41,038 nucleotides of DNA from Candidatus Gastranaerophilales bacterium (GTDB lineage Bacteria > Cyanobacteriota > Vampirovibrionia > Gastranaerophilales > Gastranaerophilaceae), in contig CALUPJ010000015.1 of assembly GCA_944322555.1 (NCBI GenBank), positions 1 to 41,038 on the forward strand, read 5' to 3'. Positions within the stretch are counted from its first letter, which is position 1, and each line of letters begins with the position of its first letter. The notes beneath the pieces were generated by a model that saw nothing but the letters and a program-made list of their open reading frames with translations, was not told the origin of the DNA and searched no databases. The translations under genes and the position numbers were made by a program. Positions 39,973 through 41,038 of the stretch are shown here, one piece after another.

Positions 39973-41038
39973 ATGCCGAAAATTTATTTTGTGGATGTTA
40001 CTAATAGAGATGGAGTACAAACTTCCAGGCTCGGGCTTGCAAAGCTCCAAAAAACAATAATTAATCTAATGCTTGATGATATGGGTATTACCCAGTCAGA
40101 GTTCGGATTCCCAACCACCATGCACGAAATAAATTATCTGAATGCAAATCTTGAACTGGTCAAAAGAGGTGTTATTCAAAGAACAAAACTCTCCGGTTGG
40201 ATGCGGGCAATCACCGAAGATGTAGAGAAGTCATTCTCAAATTGTCCGCTTCTCAAAAACTGCAACCTTTCTCAATCAACTTCCGACCAGATGATACAAG
40301 GCAAATACTTAGGTAAAAAAACTCGTGAGGATATTTTAAAAATGACCTGTGAAGCTGTAGAATGCGCCGTATCCAAAGGCGCGGAAATCATAGGTGTAAA
40401 TGCGGAAGATGCTTCCAGAAGTGACCTGGACTTTTTAATAAAACTCGCAAAGGAAGCAAAAAACTGTGGAGCATATAGATTCCGTTATTGCGATACTCTG
40501 GGGTATGAAGATCCCAGCACCGCGTATAAACGTATTTATCGTCTTGCCCGTGAAACACAAATGCCCATTGAACTTCATTATCATAATGATCTCGGAATGG
40601 CTGTTGCCTGCTCGGTGGAAGGTGCAAGAGCCGCGGTGGACGCAGGTGTTGATGCATATATAAATACGGCAATTAACGGTATGGGAGAAAGAGCCGGAAA
40701 TGCAGATCTGGTATCTTGCTTGCTGGCAACGCTTAAATCTGCAGGTTTCAGAGGTATTTATAAAATAGATGGAAATATTGATTTAAGCAAAGCCTGGAAG
40801 CTCGCAAAGTATACCGCATATGCATTCGGGCTGCCGATACCGATAAACCAGCCCGCGGTAGGCGATAATGCTTTTGCTCACGAATCTGGTATTCACGCAG
40901 ATGGTGCTCTTAAGGACCGTAGAAATTATGAACTCTATGATTTTGAGGAACTTGGAAGAGGAGAACCCGAAATTATAGAAACGGGACGTATGATTACAAC
41001 CGGAGAATATGGCGGTATCAAAGGTTTTCGAAATGTTT
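39973..41038 (+). CDS. Homocitrate/2-isopropylmalate synthase family enzyme (3' end outside window)
   Basis: 355 codons from ATG 39973 to the window edge. HMGL-like TIM barrel: IYFVDVTNRDGVQTSRLGL is the metal-site D and catalytic R-D segment, RYCDTLGYEDPSTAY and ELHYHNDLGMAVACSVEGAR hold the HxH metal ligands, and INGMGERAGNADLVSCL follows. FAHESGIHADGALKDRRNYE is the conserved segment closing the catalytic part in homocitrate and isopropylmalate synthases. The N-terminus favours the homocitrate-synthase-type branch (NifV-like) over LeuA, but this is not certain by eye. No leuBCD, nif or lysine genes are adjacent. Confidence 0.85.
   Translation, partial: MPKIYFVDVTNRDGVQTSRLGLAKLQKTIINLMLDDMGITQSEFGFPTTMHEINYLNANLELVKRGVIQRTKLSGWMRAITEDVEKSFSNCPLLKNCNLSQSTSDQMIQGKYLGKKTREDILKMTCEAVECAVSKGAEIIGVNAEDASRSDLDFLIKLAKEAKNCGAYRFRYCDTLGYEDPSTAYKRIYRLARETQMPIELHYHNDLGMAVACSVEGARAAVDAGVDAYINTAINGMGERAGNADLVSCLLATLKSAGFRGIYKIDGNIDLSKAWKLAKYTAYAFGLPIPINQPAVGDNAFAHESGIHADGALKDRRNYELYDFEELGRGEPEIIETGRMITTGEYGGIKGFRNV

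Overview
The window is AT-rich bacterial chromosome, densely packed with short intergenic gaps and many 1-40 nt gene overlaps. The best lineage clue is the OmpR-family regulator at 21971-22762, whose receiver domain reads like cyanobacterial RpaB. With the low GC, the absence of photosynthesis genes here, and a set of proteins opening with a short N-terminal tag ending in F-[K/R/Q]-G, this suggests a non-photosynthetic cyanobacterial relative (Vampirovibrionia/Melainabacteria, probably a gut Gastranaerophilales). That placement is inference; no rRNA is present.

Layout. 1-10851 (minus): an alpha-glucan block (unknown tagged protein, a very large GH13 enzyme, glycogen synthase, UDP-sugar epimerase) downstream of a FliI-type secretion ATPase and a FliJ-like coiled-coil protein. 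10895-16009 (minus): murC-murB-ddl-ftsQ-hemW, for peptidoglycan precursors and division. 16070-19333 (minus): pnp-rqcP-dedA/yqaA-yjbQ-bioD-rsmD, nearly all overlapping. 19437-22931 (plus): a secreted protein, small unknown proteins, prmC, the RpaB-like regulator, a strong terminator and tRNA-His. 23177-26495 (minus): a tagged HExxH protein and MalQ, with a divergent XRE regulator at 26676 and repeated TAATAGTTATCA-type sites between them. 26929-28791 (minus): ogt and a secreted TPR protein. 28970-31544 (plus): tRNA-Thr and a flavoprotein/AsnC/aminotransferase operon. 31521-34226 (minus): SDR-bioB and a split chromate transporter. 34319-36650: an RHH-like/NifX-like two-in-one gene, two small unknown proteins and nadD. 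36622-41038 (plus): yqeK, a secreted protein, an AGCS symporter and a partial homocitrate/isopropylmalate-synthase-type enzyme.

The main observations are (1) an N-terminal tag shared by glucan enzymes and other proteins without signal peptides; (2) a repeated leaderless arrangement, with a sigma70-like -10 box 6-8 nt before the ATG of at least seven genes; (3) a gene with a leaderless start for a DNA-binding-like/NifX fusion and a strong internal Shine-Dalgarno for NifX alone; and (4) a candidate operator family linking the XRE regulator to malQ and the metallopeptidase-like gene. No CRISPR array, insertion sequence or intact prophage was seen.
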